Assembly (NCBI GenBank): GCA_963580285.1
Contig: OY757011.1
Span: forward strand, 896,501 to 960,500
Direction: 5' to 3'
Length of the DNA stretch: 64,000 nucleotides
Origin: Lucinisca nassula
Lineage: Eukaryota; Mollusca; Bivalvia; Lucinida; Lucinidae
Shown here in pieces: positions 1 to 8,399 of the stretch (position 1 is its first letter; each line of letters starts with the position of its first letter). Below the pieces are notes generated by a model that did not search any database, was not told where the DNA came from, and saw nothing but the letters and a program-made list of their open reading frames with translations. The position numbers and the translations under genes are program-made.

Positions 1-902
1 ACTTTACTGCTTGCGTGTTCTAACAGATCTTCATAATTTTTTACTTGGGTAGGTATATCTTCCGGAGCCTTAATAAATTTTTGAATATTATTTACGAATT
101 GTTTTTGCGCATCTAATCCTTTTCCTAGGGTTGTTACGGATGCTCGTGTTTGAGATTGTGCTGCTAATAGAGCCCATACAAATACTCTGATACTTTCATT
201 AATTCGTACAACCCCATGGCTTGTGAAGCCTTCTGATTTGTCTAATATAAACGTTGTCCATGCATCACTTATATCTACTGTATGTTCTATTTTGTCGTTT
301 ATATTAAAGAATGGCCCATCACTTTGATGATCTTGTCTGTATTTTCCATCTGGTTTAAAATATTGTGTGTAACTCCCGAGACCACTACATTTAGAACTAC
401 TTTCCAGTTTTTGCCTCCAATCCGTGCTAGGTGAAATACCGAATTCATGGCAGATATTTTGATAAGCTTTTTTATCGTATGGGTTTTGGTAATAACAGAA
501 TGTATTATCTGTTGGGAAAGGTGTTTTAAGTTCTTTCAAAATACGAGCAACACAATAATAAACATGAAATATATATAATGTCCTAGTTTGTAGAGAATCA
601 GCTTGTAAATGGTCGTTGTAACTTACACCACATCCTGTAGTAGCTAACCAAACAGCAAAATTTAATTGACATTGCCACCAGTCAAATGATGAATGAAGCC
701 ATGTATTCCACGGTTCATTGGTGTGTAATGTTGGATTTTGATATTTTTGAAATAAGTTGAGAAACGTTATTGGAAAATTATCCTTTTCATTAGCATAAAT
801 TTTTTGGTTTACAAGTAAAGGACCAGCAGCATGTTTGGTTTTATATTTAGTATTGGGATTATATGATAAATCCTTGTTTAACTTGAATTCTTTTGGTATC
901 AT
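1..902 (-). CDS. virus-like hypothetical protein, partial (runs off left edge)
   Basis: An uninterrupted minus-strand reading frame of at least 300 codons. It starts at ATG 902-900 (protein begins MIPKEFKLNKDL) and is still open at base 1, so the C-terminus lies outside the window. It is rich in aromatic residues (for example FDWWQCQLNFAVW near residue 80) and has a conserved-looking segment RINESIRVFVWALLAAQSQT near residue 230. There is no signal peptide and no enzyme motif. Coding is strongly AT-biased like the three ORFs to its right and unlike the host exon at 60.7 kb. I believe related proteins occur in cnidarian and mollusc genomes next to relatives of the same neighbours, in virus-like elements, but I cannot assign a domain. 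It could be a capsid-type structural protein; this is inference. Confidence 0.6.
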   Translation of the reverse strand, partial: MIPKEFKLNKDLSYNPNTKYKTKHAAGPLLVNQKIYANEKDNFPITFLNLFQKYQNPTLHTNEPWNTWLHSSFDWWQCQLNFAVWLATTGCGVSYNDHLQADSLQTRTLYIFHVYYCVARILKELKTPFPTDNTFCYYQNPYDKKAYQNICHEFGISPSTDWRQKLESSSKCSGLGSYTQYFKPDGKYRQDHQSDGPFFNINDKIEHTVDISDAWTTFILDKSEGFTSHGVVRINESIRVFVWALLAAQSQTRASVTTLGKGLDAQKQFVNNIQKFIKAPEDIPTQVKNYEDLLEHASSK

Positions 903-918
903 TTTTATACATAAAAAA

Positions 919-1563
919 ATGTATCATACAATTTCCGATATTAATAAAACAATATATTTACAACAATATATAGATAATAAATGTGGAAATAAGAGAATTG
1001 GATTGAAGAGTTTTACTTACACAATAGGTTGGTATAATTTAATTGATGAATACATCCAAAAAGGAACAGATAAAGCAATACGTTTACCTTCAGGATTTTA
1101 CAGTTTCCAACAAGTAGCAGATATATTTCAACGTAATAATATTGTATTATCTGTAAATGAAACAAATGGCATAGTGTTTTTAACATCGACCGTTGATTTA
1201 AAAATAAGCAAAGAATTAAAAGAGATGTTAGGCTTCGGAAATAAAAGACGATTTAACGCAAATCAAACATATGAGGGAGAAAAACCGTTAAATTGTGCAC
1301 CTTATAAACAACTATATGTTCATCTTGAGCAGATAAACAGTGCTTACAATTTCTTAGATGGTGCTCCTAGTAATATTCTTGGTGTTGTTTCTGTTGAGAA
1401 TAAATCGTTTGGTGATATTGTTCATACACGTTTTAGTAATCCGGAATATAAACAATTAACACATGGTGATATATCAGAATTAAGTATAAGCGTTTGTGAT
1501 GAGAATGGAGAAAAAATAAACAACCATGGATTGCCAATTAATTGTGTGTTAGAAATTATATAA
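919..1563 (+). CDS. hypothetical protein, penton/minor-capsid-like candidate
   Basis: Encodes 214 residues from ATG 919 (MYHTISDINKT...). The frame is open upstream to about 835, but that part overlaps the divergent minus ORF and ATG 919 is the first ATG in frame. The protein is beta-rich with a C-terminal pattern (ELSISVCDENGEKINNHGLP followed by a hydrophobic strand) that resembles the end of jelly-roll minor capsid proteins of Polinton/adintovirus-type elements. That resemblance is by eye and tentative. It sits 13 bp before the next ORF, and its start lies only 16 bp from the divergent start at 902. No introns are evident. Alternative: an unrelated protein of another viral lineage. Confidence 0.6.
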   Translation: MYHTISDINKTIYLQQYIDNKCGNKRIGLKSFTYTIGWYNLIDEYIQKGTDKAIRLPSGFYSFQQVADIFQRNNIVLSVNETNGIVFLTSTVDLKISKELKEMLGFGNKRRFNANQTYEGEKPLNCAPYKQLYVHLEQINSAYNFLDGAPSNILGVVSVENKSFGDIVHTRFSNPEYKQLTHGDISELSISVCDENGEKINNHGLPINCVLEII

Positions 1564-1576
1564 TTATTCTATAAAA

Positions 1577-2077
1577 ATGAGTATATTTGGTGTTAAAAAG
1601 TTTACAACATTGGACTCTACATCGAATGATTTGACTTTACGTGTTAATGATTTGCATAGAAAATTTACAGATTTAAATAGTAGATTACAAAACGCTTATA
1701 CAAATGAAGACATTACAATAAGTGCTGAATCAAAAGGCCCTTTAATTAGAGGTGAGGTGTTTTCATTTGGAAATGCAGGTAGAGAACCAAAATGTGGTTA
1801 TGTTATGATGAGACGTGGTTATATTACAGGTATTAGCCTGTCGAGTGAAAGGTCAAGTGGTGAAGTGCGAGTTGGTGTGTTGGTGGATGGGGCGGTTTTG
1901 AGTGGGTGTGAGATTACTTTGCGTACAACAATACCAAGAAAACATGATAATTTTGATAAACCATTTTTTGTTGAAGCTGGAAGTGTTATTAATTTTATAA
2001 GTCTGGGGGCTAATGGAACTGTAGTTAATAGTGTTGCCTCGTTATTAATTGAATTCAAAAAATATATATATAAATGA
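1577..2077 (+). CDS. hypothetical fiber-like protein (coiled coil plus beta domain)
   Basis: Encodes 166 residues from ATG 1577. Residues about 12-42 look like a short amphipathic or coiled-coil stalk (NDLTLRVNDLHRKFTDLNSR). Residues about 65-160 form a glycine- and valine-rich beta domain with repeated short strands (GYITGISLSS, GEVRVGVLVDGAVLSG, AGSVINFISL). A stalk followed by a small beta head is the layout of trimeric fibre or knob proteins of viruses and phages; function is inferred from architecture alone. The stop TGA overlaps the ATG of the next ORF by 4 bp (ATGA), which is unusual for animal nuclear genes and typical of compact viral genomes. Confidence 0.6.
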   Translation: MSIFGVKKFTTLDSTSNDLTLRVNDLHRKFTDLNSRLQNAYTNEDITISAESKGPLIRGEVFSFGNAGREPKCGYVMMRRGYITGISLSSERSSGEVRVGVLVDGAVLSGCEITLRTTIPRKHDNFDKPFFVEAGSVINFISLGANGTVVNSVASLLIEFKKYIYK

Positions 2078-2640
2078 AGCAACCCACAGCCCCGAATTTA
2101 TATCCTGACTTGTCTAGTGAAGACGGACAAAATTATAGATTACAGAAGATATCAGAAATAGAAAAACAATTAATAAAAGAGAGAGATACTCGCAAAGCCT
2201 TATATAAAAAGTATAAACGGGGAATTAATATTACTGATAGTATTGATACTGGCCTAATATCAACGGCTGTTATTATGGCTGGTGTTGGTTTAACTGTTCC
2301 AATTATGTTGCCATTGGAAATTGCTGCTGTTGTGTGTGGATCTCTGGGTGTTTGTGTTAAGTTAGTGAGACGTAAATTACATGCAAAAACACAAAAACAT
2401 TATGAGATTAAAACTATTGCTGATAGTAAATTGAATAGTATAAAAGATTTGATTTCTAAGGCTTTGACAGATGGGCAGATATCTGAAAATGAATTTAAGT
2501 TGATTTTAGATGAATTAGATAAATATAATAAACTGAAAGATTGCATACATTCAAAACAAACAGGATTAAGTGAAACGGAAAGAAAAAAACTTATTGATGA
2601 AGGCAAGGCCCAGGCTTTAGCTGAGGTAAAAAAAAAATAG
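2074..2640 (+). CDS. hypothetical membrane protein of the virus-like cassette
   Basis: Encodes 188 residues, starting inside the stop of the previous ORF. The N-terminal 55 residues are charged and probably helical (motif YPDLSSEDG near residue 10, then a Lys/Glu-rich helix). Residues about 60-95 are hydrophobic and could form one long or two hairpin membrane helices, followed by a basic patch (VRRKLHAKTQKH). The C-terminal half is predicted helical and ends in a lysine run. I believe similar proteins with the YPDL...DG N-terminus and a central hydrophobic region recur in cnidarian and mollusc genomes beside relatives of the neighbouring ORFs. No function is known to me; a virion or membrane-associated protein is a guess. 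Confidence 0.55.
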   Translation: MKQPTAPNLYPDLSSEDGQNYRLQKISEIEKQLIKERDTRKALYKKYKRGINITDSIDTGLISTAVIMAGVGLTVPIMLPLEIAAVVCGSLGVCVKLVRRKLHAKTQKHYEIKTIADSKLNSIKDLISKALTDGQISENEFKLILDELDKYNKLKDCIHSKQTGLSETERKKLIDEGKAQALAEVKKK

Positions 2641-2751
2641 GAGAAGCTTGATTTTATTTAATAAAATTATAATAGTAAACGACCCCCCTCCCACCTATTT
2701 TTAACTCTCACATAAACTAAATATGCATTTGTTAAAAGCTACGCATACACG

Positions 2752-2936
2752 GTCCTTTCTGTACTTTGATTAACTTTCAGACCTTTCTGTACTTTGATTA
2801 CGACTTTCAGACCTTTCTGTACTTTGATTAACTTTCAGACCTTTCTGTACTTTGATTACGATTTTCAGACCTTTCTGTACTTTGATTACGATTTTCAGAC
2901 CTTTCTGTACTTTGATTACGACTTTCAGACCTTTAT
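2752..2936. repeat. tandem repeat, 28-30 bp unit, about 6 copies
   Basis: The unit ACCTTTCTGTACTTTGATTA plus CGACTTTCAG (30 bp; two copies lack CG and are 28 bp) repeats six times directly after the virus-like cassette. Open frames across it on both strands are repeat artefacts. Confidence 0.9.
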
Positions 2937-3975
2937 TACCCGAAATATGAAAGAATGTACACCACACATTTTTTTACGTGCAGACCCAGACCAACCTGCA
3001 CATAGGCACTGGCTGATTAAAAAAGTATTTGTTTTTGTCTAAATAGATTCATCCAGAGCCATTGATTTCCTGTGATAAAAGAAAACATTCTCGCCAGACT
3101 GCGTTGTCTGGTCAGGGCCTTCCCTATTCATAAATGCTAAAAGATACCTTTTTCACATGACATCAATCATATGCGTTCAATCTGCCTTACTGTAGCAGTC
3201 AGACTGGCTGAAGGTACACTTTCTCTTATTTGTGGTTTCGAGAAAGGTACATTTTTTCCTGCTATAATGTGTATTGATCCAATAATTTGATTAATGCTTC
3301 CACTGAATAGTTATTGAAATCTTCTGAATAGGGAATGACAGTAAGAAATAATGTGATTTTTAGCTATCGATCGACGTCACCGTATCAATATTTTATTTAC
3401 TTATTATATATATTTAATACTTAGTTTTATGAATGGGGTTTAGAAATTCCTCTGATAAGAGTATTAGGTTGAAAAATACCATACTGACCCTAAATATTGG
3501 GACAGTGATGCCTGACTAAACTGTGTAAACCCAGATATGACTTGGAAGATGTCTCATCAGGGTCTACCATGTTGGATGGTTGGCAGGTTAGGAAAGGACA
3601 AATGGACATGTCCAAATTTGGAGATGGTAAAGTTTGTTAAAGAAATTGCGGAGGTGTCCAGATATTTAGGGTAAACGCAGTATGGAGAAATGTTATATGC
3701 TTACGAAAATATATATAGTATAAGTTATAGCTGTTTAGAAACTTCTTTGCTGTATCACTGATAAAAAAAAATATTGCATAGCCTTGCATAGAGACGATAA
3801 ACAACCGCATGGTTGCAGAAAACATTTGCTTTGAGGCGATAAACATTTCAATAAACATCTGCTTAGGAACGTAATGGAGACGCGTAAACATCTGCATAGT
3901 TACGGTAAATATCTGTTTAGATACGAAATGGAGACGGGTAAACAAATACAAAACAAAAAATGAGATACTTCTAAA
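2937..3975. other. no gene recognised
   Basis: AT-rich sequence without a convincing gene. Bases about 3780-3955 hold a degenerate tandem motif (variants of GATAAACATCTGCATAGTTA, spaced about 25-35 bp), which explains the minus-strand open frame there. Confidence 0.5.
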
Positions 3976-4119
3976 ATGGCTTCTGAGTTAAACAGACGTG
4001 ATTTTGTGAAAGTGATAAATGAAATAGAAAAATTTGAATCATTGTTGGCAAAGAGTGAAATTAAGATAAATTCTCAAACTAGGGATATAGACAATAAAAA
4101 AAGAGAAATTGAAGATTAA
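3976..4119 (+). CDS. small ORF, 47 aa, possible exon
   Basis: ATG in a good context (AAAATGG) opens a 47-codon, charged, probably helical peptide (MASELNRRDFVKVINEIEKF...). The stop TAA is followed at once by G|GTAAGT, so AAG|GTAAGT forms a perfect splice-donor consensus one base after the stop. It could be a short gene of the nearby virus-like cassette, or a first exon whose frame now ends in a stop. Too short to identify. Confidence 0.25.
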   Translation: MASELNRRDFVKVINEIEKFESLLAKSEIKINSQTRDIDNKKREIED

Positions 4120-4139
4120 GGTAAGTTCTGTTTCACTTT

Positions 4140-4690
4140 ATCGGAGTTTTACTTTCTCTATATTTTTTCACTTTTTTCATTTTATCTTTTTTTTTTCTCA
4201 CCCCCATCAGTCATTTTTACCACTGTACTCCCTTCACTTTTTTTTCACCCCACCCCTCCATCATTTTTGCACTGTACTCCCTTCACTTTTTTTATTTTTT
4301 GTGTTAGGAGAAAAAGCATTTTTTTTTTTCTCGAGGTGTGTTTTTTTTTAGGGGGGGACCCAGAGGTGCTTTTTTTTAGGGGTGTGTGTTTTTTTTTTTT
4401 TTTTCACCCCCCTTTCATCACTTTGCCACAGTACTCCCTTCCTCTTTTTTTTTTTTTTTTAGGGGGTGTGTTTTTTTTTTTTAGGGGTGTGTTTTTTTTT
4501 TTTTAGGTGTGTTTTTTTTTTTTTTTTTTTTTTAGGGGTGCGGTTTTTTTTGTTTTTTTTTAGGGGTGCGCTAGACTCGCCCAATACCCTTACTCATTTT
4601 TTTTTATTTTTTGTGTTAGGAGAAAAAGCATATTTTTTTTTTTTTTTTTTTTAGGGGGTGTGTTTTTTTTTTTTTATGTGGGGAGAAGCT
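4140..4690. repeat. T-rich low-complexity and imperfect minisatellite
   Basis: Runs of T alternate with GGGGTGTG, and a degenerate unit (CACTGTACTCCCTTCACTTT and similar) recurs every 60-170 bp. No coding content; the Phe-rich open frames are artefacts. Confidence 0.85.
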
Positions 4691-4739
4691 AAAAAAAAAT
4701 TTTTAGGGTGTCCTATAGGTGTGGGATATTGTGTCGCAC

Positions 4740-4995
4740 GCACTTAAGCATGCATACATGCATGAACATGCATGCATGCTCATACTCATGCATTCATGCA
4801 AATACACACATGTATGTACATACATGCTTGCATACACACATGCGTGCATCCTAGCACACATGCATATACACTCATGCATGCATACATACACACATGCATG
4901 CATGCAAGCATGCATGCATGCACACACCCACACATGCTTGCATGTACTTACACATGCATGCACGCCTACATGCACACATGCACAAGCACACTTAT
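4740..4995. repeat. (CATG/CATA/CACA) alternating purine-pyrimidine repeat
   Basis: About 250 bp of CATGCATG, CATACA and ACACATG words, self-complementary on a fine scale. It yields open His/Cys/Met-rich frames in several frames on both strands, which are artefacts. Confidence 0.9.
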
Positions 4996-5054
4996 GCGTG
5001 TGTCATAGGGTACTAATTTTATATGTACGCTATCTGATAACATTCCGGGCCTTC

Positions 5055-5127
5055 CCTTTAAACCGAGGACCCGTCTTCGTATGACCTTAGCTGTAGGTGA
5101 GACGTAAAACTCAAACACTCACTCACT
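5055..5127 (+). mobile_element. SINE V, 3' fragment
   Basis: Matches only the 3' half and ACTC-repeat tail of the tRNA-derived SINE seen complete at 46773-46936 (shared words GAGGACCCGTCT, TATGACCTTAGCTGT, GTAAAACTCAAACACTCACT). Confidence 0.8.
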
Positions 5128-5385
5128 CGACACGTCAACCCTTGTGGGTTATTTTGTGCCGTCTTTCATAGAAAGTGAGAAAGAGAAAGAAGAAACAGTA
5201 GATGAGATGAGTAAGGGACAGAGGATAAAGAGGAAAATGAATAGATGTGTTGAAACAGAAGAAATAACAGCATTCCCCCCTCTAACATTACCGGCTGCAA
5301 GGACAGCTAGTCTTTTCCAACTACTAGCAGCCTCAGTGACGCAAGATATACGTCATCTTTGCCTCACCATACTACCACATTGCCT
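5128..5385 (+). repeat. dispersed repeat K, uninterrupted copy
   Basis: About 255 bp, recurring at 13745-14300 (shared words GACACGTCAAC, CAGAAGAAA, GCTGCAAGGACAGC, GTGACGCAAGAT). This copy lacks the MITE that interrupts the other one, so it serves as a natural empty site. Origin unknown. Confidence 0.7.
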
Positions 5386-5473
5386 ACGTTCAATCCAATG
5401 GTACGTATATTTGTACTATTTTGTATGTAAATGTGTATGTATGTTACCATGAAATTTCTAATATAAAACCCAA

Positions 5474-5530
5474 ATGCACACACACACACACCCACACGCA
5501 CGCACGCACGCGCGCGCGCGAACACGCACA
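5474..5530. repeat. (CA)n/(CGCA)n/(CG)n microsatellite
   Basis: Alternating CA, then CGCA, then CG dinucleotides; a sequence prone to left-handed DNA. Confidence 0.9.
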
Positions 5531-5890
5531 CAAGCAGAACATAACACCCAACTCGTGAACATATTAGCAACTACAGACAAAACGGCCTATAGACGTTAAG
5601 CTACCGGTAAACGTTAATAAAGAGTTAACACGTAAGCTGCCTGGAAATGTCGTCTGTTTATGCCGCCTGCTGTATCCTCTTATAAACGGTTAAATACTTT
5701 TTTGCATACAGGCAAAAAGTGTGAACCCAGATCAGATTGCTCCTATCTGGGTATCTAGGAACAGTCTGATGGGGGGTGGGGGGGGGGGGGGGCGCACACT
5801 GTTTGCAAAAATTACATTTAAAGTTAGTGGCCGACAACAAAGCAGATGACAATTGTTGTAATTGGCATCTTCCTCGTGGCGCTTGTTTAA

Positions 5891-6110
5891 CCCTTTTTGT
5901 ACCAAATGGAATCTTCCTCCATATATATGGCAGGAGTCCATTTCAAAATTTAGGGGTGACAGGTTGTGTTTTCTTCAAAATGTGTTTGGAAAATGGCTGA
6001 ACTTTTTGCAAACAGTGTAGGCCCTGATCAGACGCCGCGTTCTGCGGCATCTGATCTGGGTCTGCACTGTTTGCCAACTACCCGTATTGGGGTTTCCAGT
6101 ACTAAATGGG
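5891..6110. mobile_element. TTAA-type MITE (piggyBac-like ends)
   Basis: 220 bp bounded by TTAA on both sides (5887-5890 and 6111-6114). Ends CCCTTTTTGTACCAAATGG and the imperfect inverted counterpart ending GTACTAAATGGG. The middle has a palindrome (CAGACGCCGCGTTCTGCGGC then ATCTG). A TTAA target with CCC termini fits piggyBac-derived MITEs. A second copy lies at 10436-10655. Confidence 0.7.
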
Positions 6111-6341
6111 TTAAAGAAGTGAGACATTTTAGTTCCACGGTGATTTATGACAGCATATTAGAGAGCAAAACGATAATTTATAATAACAATCATGACTCTG
6201 AGGCAGTCTGCAAAACAGAAAGAAAATTATACTTAGGAATGTCATGGACAGTAATCAGAGTACTGATAGCACTGGTGGGTCCATTATCTCTGAGTGTGGG
6301 CAGGAATATGGCCCTGAACTCGGACTTAGACTGTTTCTTTT

Positions 6342-6638
6342 GTTTGTTTGATTTGATTTTTAACGTCCCCGTCAACACTATATAGGTCATTTTGGAGACG
6401 TTGCTTCCAATTTTGTTGGGCTTTTACCCGACATTGAGATGAAATGACATCTCAAGCCCTGTCGCCCAATCAAACCAATAGGGTTTATAAGTATGGACGG
6501 TCCGACTCGCATCGCTTTGCCTGGGCAGGCTTAGATCCTCTAAACGGTTTGCCAGCACTCGCGTGCGGCTGGATTCAGCTCTGCGTGGAAGCATCATGCA
6601 GCCCATTCATTTCTTCAAGCCCCAATGGGCGGGGGCCG
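6342..6638 (-). mobile_element. SINE B, full length, 13-bp target duplication
   Basis: 297-bp retroposon in minus orientation with exact target duplications GACTGTTTCTTTT at 6329-6341 and 6639-6651. Read on its own strand it begins CCCCGCCCATTGGGGCTTGA and ends in a CAAA-rich tail. No tRNA A/B box is obvious. It is the reference copy for the many SINE B insertions in this window. Confidence 0.85.
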
Positions 6639-6659
6639 GACTGTTTCTTTTAACCATTA

Positions 6660-6990
6660 TATAGAGGATCTTACATGAGTACTCGTGTATTATTGAATTT
6701 ATTAAACGAGTTGAGGAAAAGGGATAAAATGCTAGTTTAATAAATTCAATAATACATGAACACGAATGTAAGATTCTTTTTTTCATATGACATTTAAAAC
6801 GCATTTTATTCGTGATTTTTTAACAAAACTGTCTATATCCCTCCATTCATGCGTGTAACGTTACGGAGTGTTTCTAACTAATTTGCATATTTAATTCACT
6901 AGTGGATTATTGAATTTATTACATTGCGTCATTAGACTCTCAGACGCGACGTCATATGATAAATTATTGTATTTCATGCAATCATTGTAG
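6660..6990 (+). mobile_element. MITE H
   Basis: About 330 bp matching 22470-22850 in the opposite orientation (shared words AACTAATTTGCATATTTAAT, AAAACGCATTTTATTC, GAATTTATTAAAC). It contains a hairpin: GTATTATTGAATTTATTAAA near 6690 pairs with its complement near 6740. Ends not defined. Confidence 0.6.
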
Positions 6991-6999
6991 TCCCTGCAA

Positions 7000-7200
7000 T
7001 CGGATGCGGCGTCTGATATGGGTCTAAACTATTTGTCAAACCCAACGCGATTCTATAGATAATTGTACCACTCTGAACTCACAGCGATAAGACTATAGCG
7101 GCGATTTTCTATAAATAACCGTTACAATGAATGATAGACATTTTGCGTAGTAACTTTAGGTCGATTGACAAATAATCGACCTCAAAAAATCATGTCATTC
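7000..7200 (+). repeat. dispersed repeat N, copy 1
   Basis: Shares ordered words with 10670-10950 and 11335-11625: a CAGACGC...GCGTCTGAT palindrome, TTTGCCAA/TTTGTCAA, TTTTCTATAAATAACCG and GATTGACAAA. Probably a MITE related to the TTAA-type elements nearby. Confidence 0.5.
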
Positions 7201-7381
7201 CAGTGGGTGACATGAAAATACCTACAAAATTACCAAATAAAGAGTGAATCATTTTTTTTTTCCTTTTAAGAGAAGACTCAATTTTAAAAGGGGCTCTCTG
7301 AGCATAATCGCAAAAAATGTCGCAAGATTTGTGGCCCTTAACCTATTGACGGCGAACAGTTGTATATGTACCATCCCTGCA

Positions 7382-7467
7382 GGCACAAAACGTTGACTCA
7401 ACGTTGAACTAACGTTGAAACAACGTTTTAAACGTTGTTTCAACGTTAGTTCAACGTTGAGTGCCTG
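7382..7467. repeat. near-perfect hairpin with CAACGTTG motifs
   Basis: Arms 7396-7428 and 7430-7462 are an uninterrupted inverted repeat (ACTCAACGTTGAACTAACGT...), flanked by GGCAC and GTGCC. Built from repeated AACGTTGAA-type words that are themselves palindromic. Confidence 0.9.
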
Positions 7468-7564
7468 CTGGGATTTCCATTGTCTTGTGACGCGTAAGAC
7501 TGCTGTGAGTGTTGAAACAGAGATAAGTAAGTAAACAATCATTAAGCTTCTTACCAGTAACCCT

Positions 7565-7787
7565 AGACTTGCCCAAGTCTGTTAATTAGGTGTCCATTGT
7601 AAAAATAATTGTTTACAAAAATAAAAAATAAATACATTGTAAATGAAATAGCAATACCGTCTTTTATGAAAATTGTGAAATTAACACATTCACAAATGAA
7701 GACTAAAGAGACTTTTACATATTTTGTGTTTAAAGGGGCTTTCATTTAAAAATAAAAAATGTAAATGTAGGGACTTGGGCAAGTCTA
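7565..7787. mobile_element. MITE L with 15-bp terminal inverted repeats
   Basis: Ends AGACTTGCCCAAGTC and GACTTGGGCAAGTCT. The flanks carry CAGTAACCCT on both sides (7555-7564, 7788-7797), suggesting a 10-bp target duplication. A TA duplication at the very ends is also possible. Interior AT-rich, non-coding. Confidence 0.75.
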
Positions 7788-7833
7788 CAGTAACCCTATT
7801 GATCTTTAACCAGAATCTGTCTGACTACATTTT

Positions 7834-8111
7834 CATTACGAAAACACGCCTATACTAATACATTGTAAATTTTACCACCGAAAATACGAACATTTTCGGA
7901 TGAAAAATTGTGATATTTTTCTTATTTCTGCTCAAAATATAGAGTGTGGGTACTCGTTAGAACCGCCTCATCGAGGCGGTTCTAACCAGTACCCGCACTA
8001 TATTTTAGAGCAGAAATAAAGAAAATAAGGTATACCCCTGTAAACCCCAGTTTTACTATATAAAAGTGGGGTTTGAATGGGTCAAAATTATAAAGGCGTG
8101 TTTTCGTGGTG
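7834..8111. mobile_element. MITE D (long-hairpin family)
   Basis: Terminal inverted repeats CATTACGAAAACACGCCTAT, and a central long palindrome whose arms read GTACTCGTTAGAACCGCCTC. The two halves between ends and centre also resemble each other's complement (TTTCTGCTC...). No coding capacity. Confidence 0.85.
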
Positions 8112-8399
8112 CCTTCCACGTTCAAATGTCAGTACCAATAACGCCCTTGCAAATTTCTCTGGATAGCTGCGAGAACTCGGATTGCATAGATATGCGGCAT
8201 TTTCACTCCTTTTCATAAACCTATAAATCTAAAATGATTTTCTTTTGTTGGGAAAGCAAGGTTCATATTATAGAAATATAAAATCAGGTAGTACTTATGT
8301 ACCTCTAGCAAAGAAGAGTTTCCATCAGAATCAGAATCAGAATTGTTACTGGTGACACGTCAAATGACATTCATACACCAGGACCTGTGATATGGGAAG

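Noticed and set aside
835..918. Upstream extension of the 214-residue plus-strand ORF
   Set aside because: There is no ATG in frame before 919, and the extension overlaps the N-terminal coding part of the divergent ORF.
4703..5084. Open frames rich in His, Cys and Met on both strands
   Set aside because: They arise from the CATG/CACA repeat; the repeat lacks stops in several frames.
6424..6653. ORFs on both strands over SINE B copies (also near 20 kb, 25.7 kb, 49 kb, 59.3 kb)
   Set aside because: They recur wherever SINE B occurs, with stops and shifts at random. The repeat is non-coding.
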